Shown in pieces: positions 25,885-38,403 of a stretch of DNA of 64,000 bases (position 1 is its first letter; every line of letters starts with the position of its first letter). The stretch lies in assembly GCF_033807715.1 (NCBI RefSeq), contig NC_084601.1, forward strand, positions 20,478,129-20,542,128, read 5' to 3'. The position numbers were made by a program, and so were the translations under genes. Source of the stretch: Cololabis saira. Lineage: Eukaryota; Chordata; Actinopteri; Beloniformes; Belonidae. Below the pieces are notes generated by a model. It was not told where the DNA came from and ran no database searches. It saw nothing but the letters and a program-made list of their open reading frames with translations.

Positions 25885-26358
25885 GTTTTGTGGCCATTGT
25901 TTACATCCCGCCAGGTGCTAATGCCAATAACAAGGCTAGCGAGACCCCGCTAGAGCTAAATGACATCATCATCTTACTGTCGACCAAGAGGCTTCTACGT
26001 GGTTGTAGGGGACTTCAACCATGTAACACTGACGGACATCTTGCCCAAGTTCCTAACTGGGGAACTAGGTGCTGGACTTCCTAACAGACAGTTGCCAAAC
26101 TGTGAGGATCCAAAACATCACCTCCTCCCCTATCACCCTTAACACGTGCTCCCCCCAGGGCTGTGCGCTGAGCTCCCTCCTGTTCACTCTGCTACCCTAT
26201 GACTGCTCTGTAAAACATCCAACCTGGCATATACTGAAGTTTGCAAATGACAGAGCAGTGGTAGAACGCATCACCAATGATGATGCGTCTGATTACAGAG
26301 AGGAGGTGGAACTGGTGGGATGTTGCAGAGACCATCATGGAAATATTAGCTCATTCTG
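25885..26358 (+). pseudogene. LINE endonuclease/RT relic with internal deletion
   Basis: The plus strand reads VAIVYIPPGAN (about 25888), then FYVVVGDFNHVTL at about 25995, the APE endonuclease GDFN motif. It then jumps into RT at about 26069: MLDFLTDSCQTVRI, CSPQGCALSSLLF and LKFANDRAVVERITNDD. The distance is far too short for an intact ORF2, so most of the region between is deleted. The catalytic FADD is FAND, with the first Asp changed to Asn at 26246-26248. Frames shift between blocks. It is inactive. A SINE follows directly. Confidence 0.85.
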
Positions 26359-26368
26359 AATTTGATGG

Positions 26369-26759
26369 GGGCAGCACGGTGGCTTAGTGGTTAGCACTGT
26401 TTCCTCACATCGAGAAGGTTTCCGGTTTGACTTCCTGGCCCGGCAGGGGTTTTTCTGTGTGGAGTTTGCAGTTCTCCCCATGGTTGCGTAGGTTCCCTCC
26501 GGGTACTCCGGCTTCCTCCCACAGTCCAAAAACATGCATGCTAGGTAAATTGATGATTCTAAATTGCCCATAGTTGTGAGTGTGAGTATGTCTGGTTGTT
26601 TGTTTATATATGCATTTGTATATATGTGGTCCTGCAATAGACTGGCAACCTCTCCATGGTGAACCCCTGCCTCTCGCCTGTAATGAGCTGGGATAAGCTC
26701 CAGCAGACCCCCGTGACCCTGTAAGGATAAAGCAGGTATAGAAAATGGATGGATGGATT
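26369..26759 (+). mobile_element. tRNA-headed SINE-like element, family S1, with 10-bp TSD
   Basis: Begins GGCAGCACGGTGGCTTAGTG, with A box TGGCTTAGTGG and B box GGTTTGACTTCC, and ends in GGATGGATGG. The body has TACTCCGGCTTCCTCCCACA and CCAAAAACATGCATG. It is flanked by AATTTGATGG at 26359-26368 and 26760-26769, a target duplication typical of LINE-driven retroposition. The GGAT tail suggests an RTE-type partner LINE, which is inferred from known fish families. Confidence 0.88.
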
Positions 26760-26769
26760 AATTTGATGG

Positions 26770-29227
26770 CAGAAACACATCTACTGAGCTCTCTCAGTAG
26801 ACAGTATGGAGTGAAATATATAGCCAACAGTTCAACGCCTAGAGTGCAGAGACGTTCCTTGACAGGGATAGGATTACAAGTCAAAGCACTTCTACTGCAC
26901 TTTGTCTGCCCATATCATCCAAAAAATATCAACCATCGAGTCAACATGTTCCTGCTGGAACATGTTGGCGCGTGATGTCACAATCCCTGTGATGATAGAG
27001 GGGGAAAATGGTTGAAGCATCATCCTTCTTGCTCTCCATCTTTCTCTACATTCTTCATCTCTCCTCTCCAGATTGTTTTTTGGAAAGCTTAGTCAGCTGC
27101 CCCACATGTAAACAATTTCCAATACCATGGCAACTCATCATAACAAATGATAAACAAGTTCCATAGTTGCCAACAAACATACATGAAGCAGAACAGTAAC
27201 CAAAGCACCATAGAAAAATCTTTCTAAAATCTTAATTTCAACGGCAGGCTCCAGCAGATCCCTGTGACCCTGAACTGGAATGATGTATAATGGATGAATG
27301 GATAGATGGGAAGATAATTTCAACAGAAAACATTATCAGTAGATAATCTTATGAAGGTACAATAAACAAGGCTCCTACAAGAGGCTGCCACTTGAGCAGT
27401 TCCATTCTAAAATAACAAATGCAAAAAACGGTTAACACAATTTCCTGAGGTCTTAATGTCAAAATATGACAGGGATATAACACAACAATATATTTGTCAA
27501 CCATGAGTCACAAATCACCTTCTGAAATCAGTCTTAAAGCTTTGTAATAATCACCTCTGAGGTACAGATGCTGGATTGAGCAAACTTGGGTGGCATTTGA
27601 AATCAGAAAGCAGGATAATTCTTCTCTGACGTGGCCCTGCAACGTCCCACTACCCTGCAAATCTGACAGTTCTCAGTATTTGTCAGTGTTGTGTAATATG
27701 GTTCAAGCCTCAGCATTAAAATATACACATGCATATGTAGCACAAACTCGCAATGGAAAAGTTGTGCAACGCCATATATACCACATGCAAATATTTCTTT
27801 TTTGTGAATCAAGGTTTCCTGCATTTTATGTTCCATCTAACTTATATCCCAAATATAGATGGTTGATTGTTTTTGTTTGGTCTCATTCAATAGACCATAA
27901 AAGAAGTTAACCCAGATACTGATAATATTACATCTAATGGTCTGGATTACTGTATATCTGTCTTCACTGTCCACCTCAAGTGATAAATGACACATAAAGA
28001 GATGACATGATCTGTTGAATTCATTCAAATTGTCTGCTTCATTTAATGCAGTTTGAAAGCCATAATGGATATTAGAGACGTGCAGAGGAAAATAAAAGTT
28101 CCCAGAGCCTAGACAGTTGCATGAAGCAGTCGCGGACATTTAATCCTAGCAGAGGTGTTAAACTTTGGACAAGCGACAGGCCACACTGCATTAAAACCGC
28201 AGTAAATTATGCCAGTGAAGAGAGGTGCAGACTACTGGAAATAAAAAAGTTATGGATGTGGCTGAGGGTGTGAGGTAGAAGTGTGCACATATGGCCCTCC
28301 CACACACTTACACACATGCACGCAGCCTTTCTGTGTCTGCTGTATGTGGAAAAAATAAAAAGGTTGGCTAAGGTCATGGTTACAGCAGCAGCCCAAACCT
28401 CATAATCACATTCCTGAAACAGGATTTGCATCAACGCCAAACTTTACTGCACAAGATTTATCTAAATGGAGAGGTTTCATTGAAAAATGCATGAATTCAT
28501 TGCTGTGCTTTTGTGTGCTTTAGTGGATGACCCCTCCATATATATATTAATGACAATGATTGATGCAAAAAAAGAAAGGGAGATATTTATTTTACTTGAG
28601 AGAGCTGAAAAGATGACAATTTTGATGAAATATCCTCCAAAAGCTTCACAGCTGTGGACATGAACTCTTGCATTCCATATAAAAATGTAGCTAAACAGTA
28701 AAAATCAAGGCTTTTTACAGAACAGTCTTAAACTAAAAAAAGAACAAACCTACTTCTGTTCTGTAAAAGTGTGTGCAAGGAGCCCTGAAAGACTTTTATC
28801 ACACATTGCTTTACGTCCATATTCCCTTACACGCACCGAATGAGGGCAAAAGGGTCTATTGGCTGTACAGCTCTCCTCTACATTCACGGTAGGTCATTGA
28901 TGGCTGATACGAAGTGATAAATTCTGATGAAACTGATGAGCCAGTGCTGGTTTTTAGTGAAGAAGTGGTGGAGCGGCGATGAACTAAAGTTTTAAACTAA
29001 CTGCTAACCTCGTACAACTTCAGGTTGCCAGTGTTTGTGAGCTGAAATCAATGAGTGGCATAAGTAGAAAGACGGCTCATCTGGAGCAGATGAGATGAAT
29101 GATGCGCCGTACAACTTCCCCCAGGTATCAACCTGGGTTTATTTGAATGAAAGTTCTGCATGAGATCACCATTAATGATTCTCTTTCTTTTTTAAGAGGG
29201 TACTTTTTTGCAGATATTTGGAACTTA
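26770..29227. other. Mostly unassigned; S1 SINE tail at 27240-27312
   Basis: 27240-27312 (GGCAGGCTCCAGCAGATCCC TGTGACCCTG, ending in GGATGAATGGATAGATGG) is a 5'-truncated 3' end of family S1. The rest shows no transposon ends, RNAs or supported exons. Confidence 0.5.
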
Positions 29228-29905
29228 ATGGCGCTTTTCCACTAGGTTGATACTTTTCTGTAACTACTTTTCTGTAACTATAAGTGGGCTGAGTCGGCCG
29301 TATCTAACGTCATCACACTTCATGCCACCGATTGGTCAGGGGGTTGGCCAGTCAGACGTCTGAGTCAGGATGTGGACATCGTTTGAAGAGCGACTCTGCA
29401 GGCGGCTTCTTGTTCATTTTATTCGACCAGCAACAGCAGCTCAAAAGTCTGCTCCGTGGTCAAACTCTGAAGTTCATAAAACTGGTGGCTGAGGAGAGAA
29501 CTCAAAGGGATCTGGATGGGTGATAAGGAACAAAAAGATCTAGCAGAAGTTCTGTCAGTCCAAAGCTGCTCGAGCTACCAACGGACTTTTCAGCAGCATG
29601 AGCCAAGCTAAATAAAAAATTAAAAAGCCTCACCGCTTGAAGCTTCTCTCACTTTTACTTGATATCAAACACAAGCTGCAGATCAAGCAGCACATCTACC
29701 ATCTCCTCCAGGTTCTCCATCTTTGGTGTTGTTTTCTTCTTCTTTGTTTTTGTCCCTCACTCAAAAGTACGTCAGAGCATCTTGCTCCAACCCTGCCCAC
29801 TTCTGCTCTGGGTACTGGATTGTATTGGAAAAGAAACTAGGACAAGTTGAGTCGAGCCAAGTTGAAATGAGTCGAGCCGAGTAGGTACTAGTAGAAAAGC
29901 TCCAT
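29228..29905. mobile_element. TA-flanked MITE with GCTTTTC ends
   Basis: Left end ATGGCGCTTTTCCACTAG; the right end, reversed, is ATGGAGCTTTTCTACTAG (16 of 18 match). TA borders both sides (29226-29227, 29906-29907). The internal repeats CTTTTCTGTAACTA and GAGTCGAGCCGAGT lie near the ends. There is no transposase. Other termini choices are possible, so the TSD is tentative. Confidence 0.68.
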
Positions 29906-30345
29906 TAGATAGTGACAGACAAGAAAGCAACACTGCAGAAGGAGTGACATGTTGTTGACTGCCATGTTTAAACTAACATACTTGTTATTTTATACGTTAC
30001 AAGTGGTCTGCTTGTACTGGATCATGTGCATGTTAATGGAAAGTTGAAGCTGGACCTTACTTTTACCAAAACAACAATAAATAATAATTGCTCTTCAAAT
30101 GCAGCTGAAGTTTAGCTTAGCATGATAGTAAAATCTTCATCACATTAATGTTGAAAATGGACACCATGGCAGATATAAAGTTTGCATGAATCTAATACAA
30201 AATCATCCTCTAATTATTAATTATTAATTTGTGGGGGAAAAAATCCACATTTTCTTCGACAGAGTTGAGATATTTGTAGAAAGTAAACCAACACTGAACT
30301 ATGCACGCACTAATATCAAGGTTTAAATTAATTTTAATTTGTAAC

Positions 30346-31694
30346 TAGTGATGTCCCGATCCAATCAAGTGATTGCAGATCAGGGCTGATCATGTGATTT
30401 CCAAATGATTGGATTGGGCGGAACTGACTAGATTTAATTAATGATTATAATTAATATGTATTTATTGTTTATTAATAAGGTTTCACTTTTAACAATTAGA
30501 GTTCATGTCAGGCAAAGAGTAGGTGTAACCCTCAACCTTGCTTAGCATTTGTAGCTAGTGAGGCGATGTTAGCATTGCCAACTTAACAAGTTTTTTTATA
30601 TATTTAGCAAGTTTTCAAACCCCTCTAGCGACTTAAAAAAAAACAATTAACGACAAGTTTTGCAACTTTTTTCAGGTGACATCGAAGACTTTTGTGGACT
30701 CGAACTTGAAGGCTTGTTCTCAGTGAGCAGCCGGTGCTGCAGTTGGCCCCTCCCCCATTCCAGAGCGCTATAAGGCAGCTCAGTCCTCCAGCAGCAGTCC
30801 TTCTCAGCTGCAGCCCCGGCAGGACACGTTCATCCCTCCATGTCCAGACTGTATAAAAAAAATCATGCATCTGCAAATCCAAAGCTGGCTGATCTTGTGC
30901 TGGTCCAGCATGATTGGCAGTGCACTCGTCAGGACAAAGATGGAGGGTTGAAGTTGTCAGATTAAAAGAAGAAAAATAAATTTTTAAGTTATTTAAAGGA
31001 GCATGAGGCTCCTTTTAAGAAATTAGACTCTCTAGCGCCACCCTTCAACACGACGGCCGTCGGGGGTACTGCAGCCAACAGTGAAGCCGGCACGGGAGAA
31101 CGGGGAGAACGCGCATGCAGCGTCATGTGACGTCACATCCGCAGCCCAGCGCGGGAAATTCCGGCCCGGAATTGCAGCACATTTTGCAGCACACAGCCTG
31201 TTCAAGGCAACGGAGAGATACACTAGAGGGCTCATTCTTTTGGGTTTGGAACGCTTCATCTGACATTATTACTAGAAAACTTAAAATTTATATGGATTTT
31301 TTTCATAAATCCTGCCTCAATCCAGCCTCAAGCTCCTTTAATGTGTTTTTTTACTCATTTTTTTAATAACTCCCACAAGTTTATTTTCCTCTCTTAGAGC
31401 ATTCAAATTGTAAAGCCAATAGCTACTTTCTTTACTGAGAAGTTGGCACTGGCTGGTTGAGCAAACTTGAAGCGGGCTCTTTGGCACATTAGAAATTTTT
31501 TTTTCTCCAAATTGGAAATATTTCAAATTGGACAGCGAACACAGTGCCACAGCCGATTAAACTGTTTGCAATTTGGCTTTTTTTTTCTTCTTTTTTTTTG
31601 TTGGTTGCCAAAGTATTGGGACTTGGTATCAGCAGATGCTCAAAATAAAATGACTCGAACTTGGGAGAAAAAGAATGTGATTGGGACATCTCTA
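30346..31694. mobile_element. Old hAT element with nested insertions
   Basis: Left end TAGTGATGTCCCGATCC and right end GATTGGGACATCTCTA match the hAT terminus at 4908 (TAGGGATGTCCCGATC). Flanking octamers TTTGTAAC and TTTATTCC agree at 5 of 8, as expected for an old duplication. A TTAA MITE lies inside at 30997-31337. 30590-30700 (ACCCCTCTAGCGACTT and CAACTTTTTTCAGGTGACAT) looks like a further nested repeat. No transposase frame was recognised. Confidence 0.72.
30997..31337. mobile_element. 341-bp TTAA MITE, copy 1
   Basis: AGGAGCATGAGGCT at the left and AGCCTCAAGCTCCT at the right, each bordered by TTAA (30993-30996, 31338-31341). The left end also folds on itself (GGAGC-ATGAG-GCTCC). The interior has a CpG-rich core with ATGTGACGTCACAT, a CRE-like palindrome. 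It is nearly identical to 56457-56796. It has no transposase; a TTAA target suggests piggyBac- or Kolobok-type mobilisation. Confidence 0.9.
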
Positions 31695-32979
31695 TTTATT
31701 CCACTTTTTACACTTTTTTTTAAAGTCTCTTAAGTTAACAATCTTAAAATACCTGAATGTGTGATAGTAGCAGACCTCAAACTGAACCGAGCTGAATATA
31801 AGAAAATGATATTGCTGCATAAAATATCATTTAGAAAAATAAATTAATGATTAAATCACATAAGGACCAGTTGACAATCTATAGGAAGTATAGTGGCTTC
31901 AATCTAATGAGGTTGAAATGAAGTAACCAGGCATTGTGCAGGGAACCTGACAGCTGATAAAACTTAACAACTGAGCTCATAAGCAGCATGAACACAGAAA
32001 AACGTTCTAAGTAGACACTTGCAGCCAATAGTTCAATATCCAAAGCATATAGATGATCATTCAAACTAACATGTTCAGAATGACACCATCTGCTGTTTCA
32101 ACACAGCCTTTCATTTCATTGTTCTGTCTTCAGTCTATATTTTCCCTTAAAGTCTGAAAACCATTAAGGGATGTTTTAGTCTGGAATTGTCCATGATGTG
32201 TCGTCATTAGGGCTTTAAGTCTGCCCTTTTTTACCAGCTATTTCCACTTTTAAATAGCTTTTTCCCTTTTCTCCTGTAGCTTCTTGCATTCAATCAAGTC
32301 ATCTGTCTTACATAAACCATAAAGCTGTTAGCCTCTTGCAACCATCAAATTTCCTGCCCCTTCTCTGCTTCATAATAGTGAAAGGCAGTTATTTACAGCA
32401 CTTTCCCATCTTTTAGTCTCCTCCTGTCCTCTTTCTGAGTTTCAGCTCACTTAGTCTCACCTTTAGTGAAAAGTATACCTGTTGTCTCTGTGGGACAAAG
32501 ACAACAGGTCACATGCTCAATCAAGGTTAATTATCAAGGATTCACACAATCTACAGACAAATTGTTCGACACATTCAGAGCCTAGCATTTTATGGGTGGT
32601 TTACTAGCATAAATGGGTTTTTAAGTACAGGGTATTTACCCAATAACACCAGAAGGATTTCAGTCATTCTGTCATTACTGTGCCCACACATGCCAGCTGA
32701 AAGAAGTGCACATTTTGTGACCATGATGGATTTCCTCCACCCTTCCCCTCCTACTTGAACTTCCCTCCCTCTTCTCGTCCTCTCCTATTTCTTTCATACC
32801 TCATTTTGTTCCACATCTCCCTCCCTTCTCCAACACAAATCCCTCCATCCCTGATCATACAGAGTTCACTGCTGGTGTGGCTGCTGTGTGTTTTGGCAGG
32901 TCACACGGAGCCTCTCTGCTCCAGCCAGACTCAGCTCAGTGCTGGCTTGGCGAAGCTCACAGTGTTCCCTGCAGGTCAT

Positions 32980-32981
<2 letters not shown>
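31695..32981. other. No recognisable feature
   Basis: AT-rich to pyrimidine-rich sequence before the CA array. No exon or repeat supported. Confidence 0.5.

Positions 32982-33049
<68 letters not shown>
32982..33049. repeat. (CA)n microsatellite, about 34 units
   Basis: Uninterrupted CA for about 68 bp. The 169-codon frame at 32755-33264 is open largely because of this array, and has no recognisable domain. Confidence 0.97.
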
Positions 33050-33056
<7 letters not shown>

Positions 33057-35659
33057 AGTAATCACAGTCATAGTCTTAAGCTTTGAAACACATCCACAGA
33101 CATCTCATCTTCTCAACAGGGTTTCACCTAAAGCTTCAACACTGACCCCCTTGTCAGCTGTCATTCGTCACTGTTGCCACTTTGGCAATGGATCATGGGA
33201 AATGTGGTTTTTTCCAGAGTTGCCCCATAAAACCTCACTCAGAGTCAAATCCTTGCGAATATAAAAGGTCATTTATGTGGAACAGTTGAACCTGAGCAAC
33301 TCTGGGCTATGGTTAAAGTTGAGACAAGGGCTGGCCTTTCATTTCAGCAAGTATAAATCTTGTTTTCTGGTGGTGAGTGAAAAATATAGTTTGAGTCTAA
33401 TCTCTGGCTATTTAGAAAACATTCATGAACTTATTTATAAGAAAGTGCATTTATTTTGTCGCGGGGCGGGGGTTGTCAGATGGGCTGCCCGTCACATTAA
33501 GTATACACTGAACCTGGACAGGATTGTACGAGCTTTCCAGGTGGAACAGAGTCTACAATGTTTCATTTTGAAAGGATGCTTGGCAAGTTCTGATACTATA
33601 CTAAAACCGGCTTTACAGCTTTCCAATGATACCTTTAAGACCTGGAAGGATAGCGATGAACGATCATCTTCCAGGAAGAGCTGTGCTTGAAAAATGTTGA
33701 GTGACTATGTTCCGAGATCATTTATACACCTATAGGTTAGAGCAATGAAAAAATTAAATTTAAATGTACACCATAAAACATGGATAAACCGAGGCACAAT
33801 TAAGCATTTATGAAGTCATAAAAATATATATGGTGAAACTTTCAAATCTATTTTACATTTGATTTATTTAAATGTTGCAAATCAAATATTGAGTTGCAGA
33901 GCACTAAAGTGAATGTAAATAATTTGTGGAGATGCATCTAAAGAACTGCTAATAATAGCTAATTGGCAACAGTGATTGTAGCACTTGTTTAAGTCGGTCA
34001 TGTTTCCAGTGACGTTTCTGTCAGAAACCTTTAAAGTTTTACAACAAAATCTGCCTCCGGAATCTTGTCAGGGCTCGTCACTGAAAACCCTAATATAAGA
34101 ACACTTTACATCAGTAGAAACTATTTAAAATTCTGCACTTCTGCATAATTTAAGTCAGAGGAAGAGCGCTTTCAACTGCTAATCACCCTCAGAGATAAAT
34201 AATAAAGTAAATGTAATCAAGTAAGCTGCCAACTGCCGACGAATGGGGGCTTGTAGACGACACAGGCTGTCTGATTTTTGAACAAGGCCTCTAGCAACAA
34301 ACTGTGATTCGCTGTCCTGAAATAAAGACGGACTCTCTGACTATCTGTTTCTCTGGCATCCTGGATGTGACAGACAGATGAGTCATAGCTGTGTCCCAGA
34401 GCTGACAGGCTGTTGAGACGAAAGAGCGGAAGACGTGGAACAAGAGGTTGGAAGCAAGTCGAGGGAAGGAAGTAAGAGTGAAGGCTGTGCGCTGCCTGTT
34501 ATTCAGCAGTGAAAGAGAAAATTAAGTGAAAAATGTTCTTCTCGTGTTATTATTATATCATACAGAATATTTCATGTTAAAATTAGATCATGTTTTGTCA
34601 GACTGTGTCTTGAATTTAAACTTTTTTTTTTTATTGGATCAGAATTTCCGGTTCAATCAAAAAAAGTTGGGGATTCTACTGAATTACTGTCTAATCCTTC
34701 ATTTTATTCACCCATCATACAGTTCACTTTAAGTTTTGAACTATTTTTGCTCTTCCTACACTTGCAGCATAATTCAAGATATATCCATCATGATGATTCT
34801 CAGCCTTTTTGGTTTGCAGTCTTCCCTTTAAGAATACGTGTTTTTCTTTTGCCACTGACTGTCACATAACTCCCAGGCAGAACATTTCCATGCAACAACA
34901 GCAAGATGTTCATTTAACCAACAGCTGCACCCTTCTTTTTCCACCCATACCTTTGGTTTCTGTGGCAAATTTCAGCTGCATCTGTCACTAGCACTTGTTT
35001 TCAAACTCATGCCGCTAGACCACAGATGTTGGCTTTTTTTGATGAGGTGGCAGATCAAGTTTCTCTCTAATGGCTCTTCCATGTAGATCCTGTTTGTGCT
35101 TCAACACTGCACAGAGGACCCATGCACCATCACTCATGTGTCAGCTCCTCTGCAGCAATTTGTTGTTCTGCCTAGCAGACATCCACTTTATCTGACAGTT
35201 TTCTTGCTCCACCAGATCATGTCTTGACTTTCACAGCCTCTCTTACCTGCCAGCTTTTGTTGCACACAGTGGAAATTGTGATCTTTTATATCATTTTAAG
35301 CTTTTCTCTGTTTCGTTTGTCTAAGTTTTTATTACATATTCAGGTTCTCGACTGGTTTATTACAAGTTCCCATTGCTGTTGAGTGCTAAACCAACGATTG
35401 TGTCTTTTACTGACATTTCATAATGATATCTTGACCCGGTTACAAATAGTCAGCTAAGACCTCCTCTACATCCTGTAAATGAGTGCCCCAAAGCTGGGTA
35501 ACGAGACCCCTTCAACCACTACCTGGGTCAGATGACATACCTGCACGACTTCCTTCTACGCAGATGGTATTAAACTTTACCTTTTCCTTCTTGCCAGACG
35601 AGCCTATGGTTGCATCTGTGCATGTGTCACTTTGCGCTTGACAATATTAAAAAAACAGG
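33050..35659. other. No recognisable feature
   Basis: Scanned for transposon ends, RNAs and splice-bounded frames without result. The plus frame at 33277-33690 (137 codons) shows no motif I know. Confidence 0.5.
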
Positions 35660-36085
35660 ATTGTATTACAATACTATGGTTATGTTTCACCTCGACAACT
35701 ACAATGCTGCGCTAGGTGGTCCCCCAACATATACTGTACACTGAAACACCAGCAGATGGTACAGACCACAGTTGTGCATTGGGTGTTTGCTTAACCAAAA
35801 AGGACACCTCTCTCCACTTTTGAGTGACCTGAAACTCGAGTAATTTAAGTCTGCCTGCAGATTCGTTGTGGGGTCTGCATCCAGCTATCTAAATTAAATC
35901 AGACCTGTGTTTCTCTTATAAATATCATTAAATGCAGCTCTCCCTGTCCACAAAGCAATCTACATCCAGACTGTATTCATTTGTGATTCCATGATGGGGG
36001 AACAAGTAACCAAGGGTGATAAAAGCGGGGATGTCCATTTCTACTGTTAAGAATCAGCTGAAGAATTGGCTCTTCCATTAATATA
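35660..36085 (+). pseudogene. L2/CR1-type LINE RT C-terminal relic
   Basis: The plus strand reads LDNYNAALGGPPTYTV, then after a frameshift HQQMVQTTVVHWVFA-stop-PKRTPL, SPLLSDLKLE and FKSACRFVVGSASSYLN. Near 36040 it reads ISTVKNQLKNWLFH. The order matches the conserved tail of L2-type ORF2 (LDYCN, QNAAARLV, PLL-xLHW, GSAPxYL, FKxxLKTxLF). Several stops and shifts make it an old dead copy. The endonuclease and RT core are missing. Confidence 0.65.
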
Positions 36086-36455
36086 TTCTAATTCTGATTT
36101 TAATTATGTATGTGTTCTCCTTGTATTCTCTCATTTAAAAGAACATTTTTAAACCAATTTCTAACTGTACTGAAACATGAATCTTGTTATTCACCTTTAA
36201 ATTCCTTTGGTTAAAAGTGTCCCTTAAATGAGTAAAAGTAGCCTAAATGTAAAAACTTACAATACATGGAAATTTCAAGAATAGCCCATTTAAATACCGG
36301 GTTGTTGCAGAGGTTTTTGTATCTTTTCACTCCAGTTTATTATTATTATTAGCATGCCAGTAGTGGCAGCCCATATTGCAAGGCAGCAAAATAGAAAAAA
36401 TGAACCTGAAAACATACCCAGAACGGCCCTGAACACAACTGGAAGCTCCCCAAAC
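36086..36455. other. No recognisable feature
   Basis: AT-rich spacer between the L2 relic and the TTAA MITE. Confidence 0.5.
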
Positions 36456-36459
36456 TTAA

Positions 36460-37072
36460 AGGGGACCTATTATGAAAAACACGTTTTCTCTTGCTTTAAC
36501 ATTTATAAAGTGGTCTCCCCTCAGCCTGCCAACTCAGAGAAGGAGGAAAGCAACCAAATTCTGCAGTGTCTGTACAGCCGCCCGGATGAGCCATCCAGTG
36601 TGATGAGGCTTCAACGAGCCGTTCAGATTCTGCTCCTGTCGTTACGTAACAATGGGAGCGATGCGTGAAACCACGCCCACAACTAACTCTGGCCGGAACA
36701 AGAACAACAACTCCGCCGGCCAGAGCTTCCACCATTTTTTCGTAGCGGTGTATCATGATGGTGTCTGTTCAAGCTAGACATGCAAATTGCTCTGTTGTTG
36801 GTTGTAAAAACCAACACAAATGTCTGTATTCTGTCTTTGTGCCCTCCCCTGCTACGCGTCATTCAGGCAGCAAATCAGCACAGTGCCTCATTATCATAGC
36901 CTCCCCGCCCACTCAGAATCCCGCATAGATAATGAGGTTAGAAACGGGGAAGCTGCAGACATGGGTCAGAGGCTGAATTTCTAATTTATTTAGCAAAAAT
37001 AAATCTAAAGCTTGTTTTTAAGACATTCAAGGCCTGTTTAAAATAGGTATTAGATGCCATAATAGGTCCCCT
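36460..37072. mobile_element. 613-bp TTAA MITE, complete
   Basis: Perfect 15-bp terminal repeats (AGGGGACCTATTATG and complement) bordered by TTAA at 36456-36459 and 37073-37076. The open frames on both strands inside have no transposase motifs. A partial second copy is at 18156-18506. The TTAA target and A-G-rich terminus suggest a Kolobok- or piggyBac-dependent MITE; which of the two is not decided here. Confidence 0.92.
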
Positions 37073-37162
37073 TTAAGCAGAAAGTCATTCATTAAGCAGC
37101 AGCAGAGGCAACAAATGAGCAGTTGGGCAAGCCCATATAAATATTTCCGTGGAATTTTCTAG

Positions 37163-38403
37163 TTAGGGCCCGAGCACTTACAGTTCGAAGGCCCTATTGT
37201 ATCTGTAGGATTTTTTTTTTTTTTTTTTTTAAATTCCGACGAAAGGAGGGCCTTTTTGCCCCCCCTAAACGTGCCCCAAAAGTCTCCAAATTTTGCACGC
37301 AAGCCAGGCCTGGCAAAATTTTTTATATTTAATGGTTTGCATTAATGGGCGTGGTCTAATGGCTCAACAGCGCCCCCTAGAAAACTTTGTGCCTCAAGCT
37401 CCACAATACGGTTTTTACGTACATGCACGAAAATCGGTAACACCTGTATCATGTCACAACTTAAAGAAAAGTCTCTTGGTGCCATGGTCGAAACCGAACA
37501 GTTTGAATTAATCGTGTAATTTTGGCGCAATTTATGCCATTCCTTCGGCAGTTAATGCGGCCGGAACCGTAACGTGCACCCAGTAATGCATCTCGATGCT
37601 GCGACGATGCGCATTACTTTTCTCAGTCAAAAGCGTTACTGTGGCGATGCTAGACGCCAAGAAGCGTGCCCCCCCCCCTTCATCTGATTGGTCCATATTT
37701 GATAGATCCTATTTTCTGCCATAACTTTTGAATGGTTTGACATAAAGAGTCGTGGGCAACACAGTCTCACTCCCAGCTCGTCAAAAACCGACGCTTGGGC
37801 AGGGCCCTTCGGCGTCACTTTCTGACGCACAAGGTCGGGGCAAGCAAAGCGGACTGGCGTCCTCTCTATAGCAACGGTAGCTGAGGATTATGGGTAGTGT
37901 ATTGCCTACAGTTATCCATCACTGATAAAACAACTCTTTCTTTCTCAGAATCGAAGGGAAAAACATGAAAATTGATGTGCAGGAAATTAACCCACTAATG
38001 TTGTGTAATTAACAAGGATACAGTGGTGTTTCTGCCTTAAGAAATGTTGCAGATATAATTGTGAAAATCGCGGTTAACGTCAAAACGGACAGTAATTAGA
38101 ATACTTCCGTGTGTCCGATCCTCCGTTATCCAATGGGACTGAGACTCTCAGCGGCTTGAAACGACGCGGCCGGGTTACATTAGAATCTGTTGAGAGCCCG
38201 CTGCGTCGGTGCTTGACGCTGAGGGCGACCTTGTGCGTCAGAAACTGACGCCGAAGGGCCCTGACCAAGCGTCGGTTTTTGACGAGCTGGGAGTGAGACT
38301 GTGTTGTCGTGGGTGGTGTCATCGGACCCGGTTTTGAGTCCTTGACCTTTATTGGTGAAAATTGCACACGCAAGGGCCCGTTCATCGCTGCTTGCAGCTT
38401 TAT
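37163..38403 (+). mobile_element. Repeat family A copy 3, full-length, with nested 550-bp MITE
   Basis: Starts TTAGGGCCCGAGCACTTACA, ends GTTCATCGCTGCTTGCAGCT, then a TTA-rich tail to about 38440. Colinear with copy 2 through CTCAACAGCGCCCCCTAGAA and CAAAACTTTGTG-like text. It keeps the empty TTAA (about 37462) that is occupied in copy 2. At 37757-38306 it carries a MITE. It contains only one 137-bp unit. Non-coding. Confidence 0.82.
37757..38306. mobile_element. 550-bp MITE with about 80-bp terminal inverted repeats
   Basis: The terminal repeats start CAACACAGTCTCACTCCCAG and agree for about 80 bp with only about two mismatches, through GGGCCCTTCGGCGTCA and TTTCTGACGCACAAGGTCG. The 7-bp direct repeat TCGTGGG flanks it (37750-37756, 38307-38313), possibly 8 bp if a terminal G is shared. 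Family A copies lacking the insertion read straight through the site. The centre is AT-rich and non-coding. The superfamily is unassigned. Confidence 0.92.

Noticed and set aside
36496..36756. 86-codon and overlapping 104-codon frames
   Set aside because: They lie inside the TTAA MITE and recur as equivalent frames in its partial copy at 18.2 kb; no transposase motifs.
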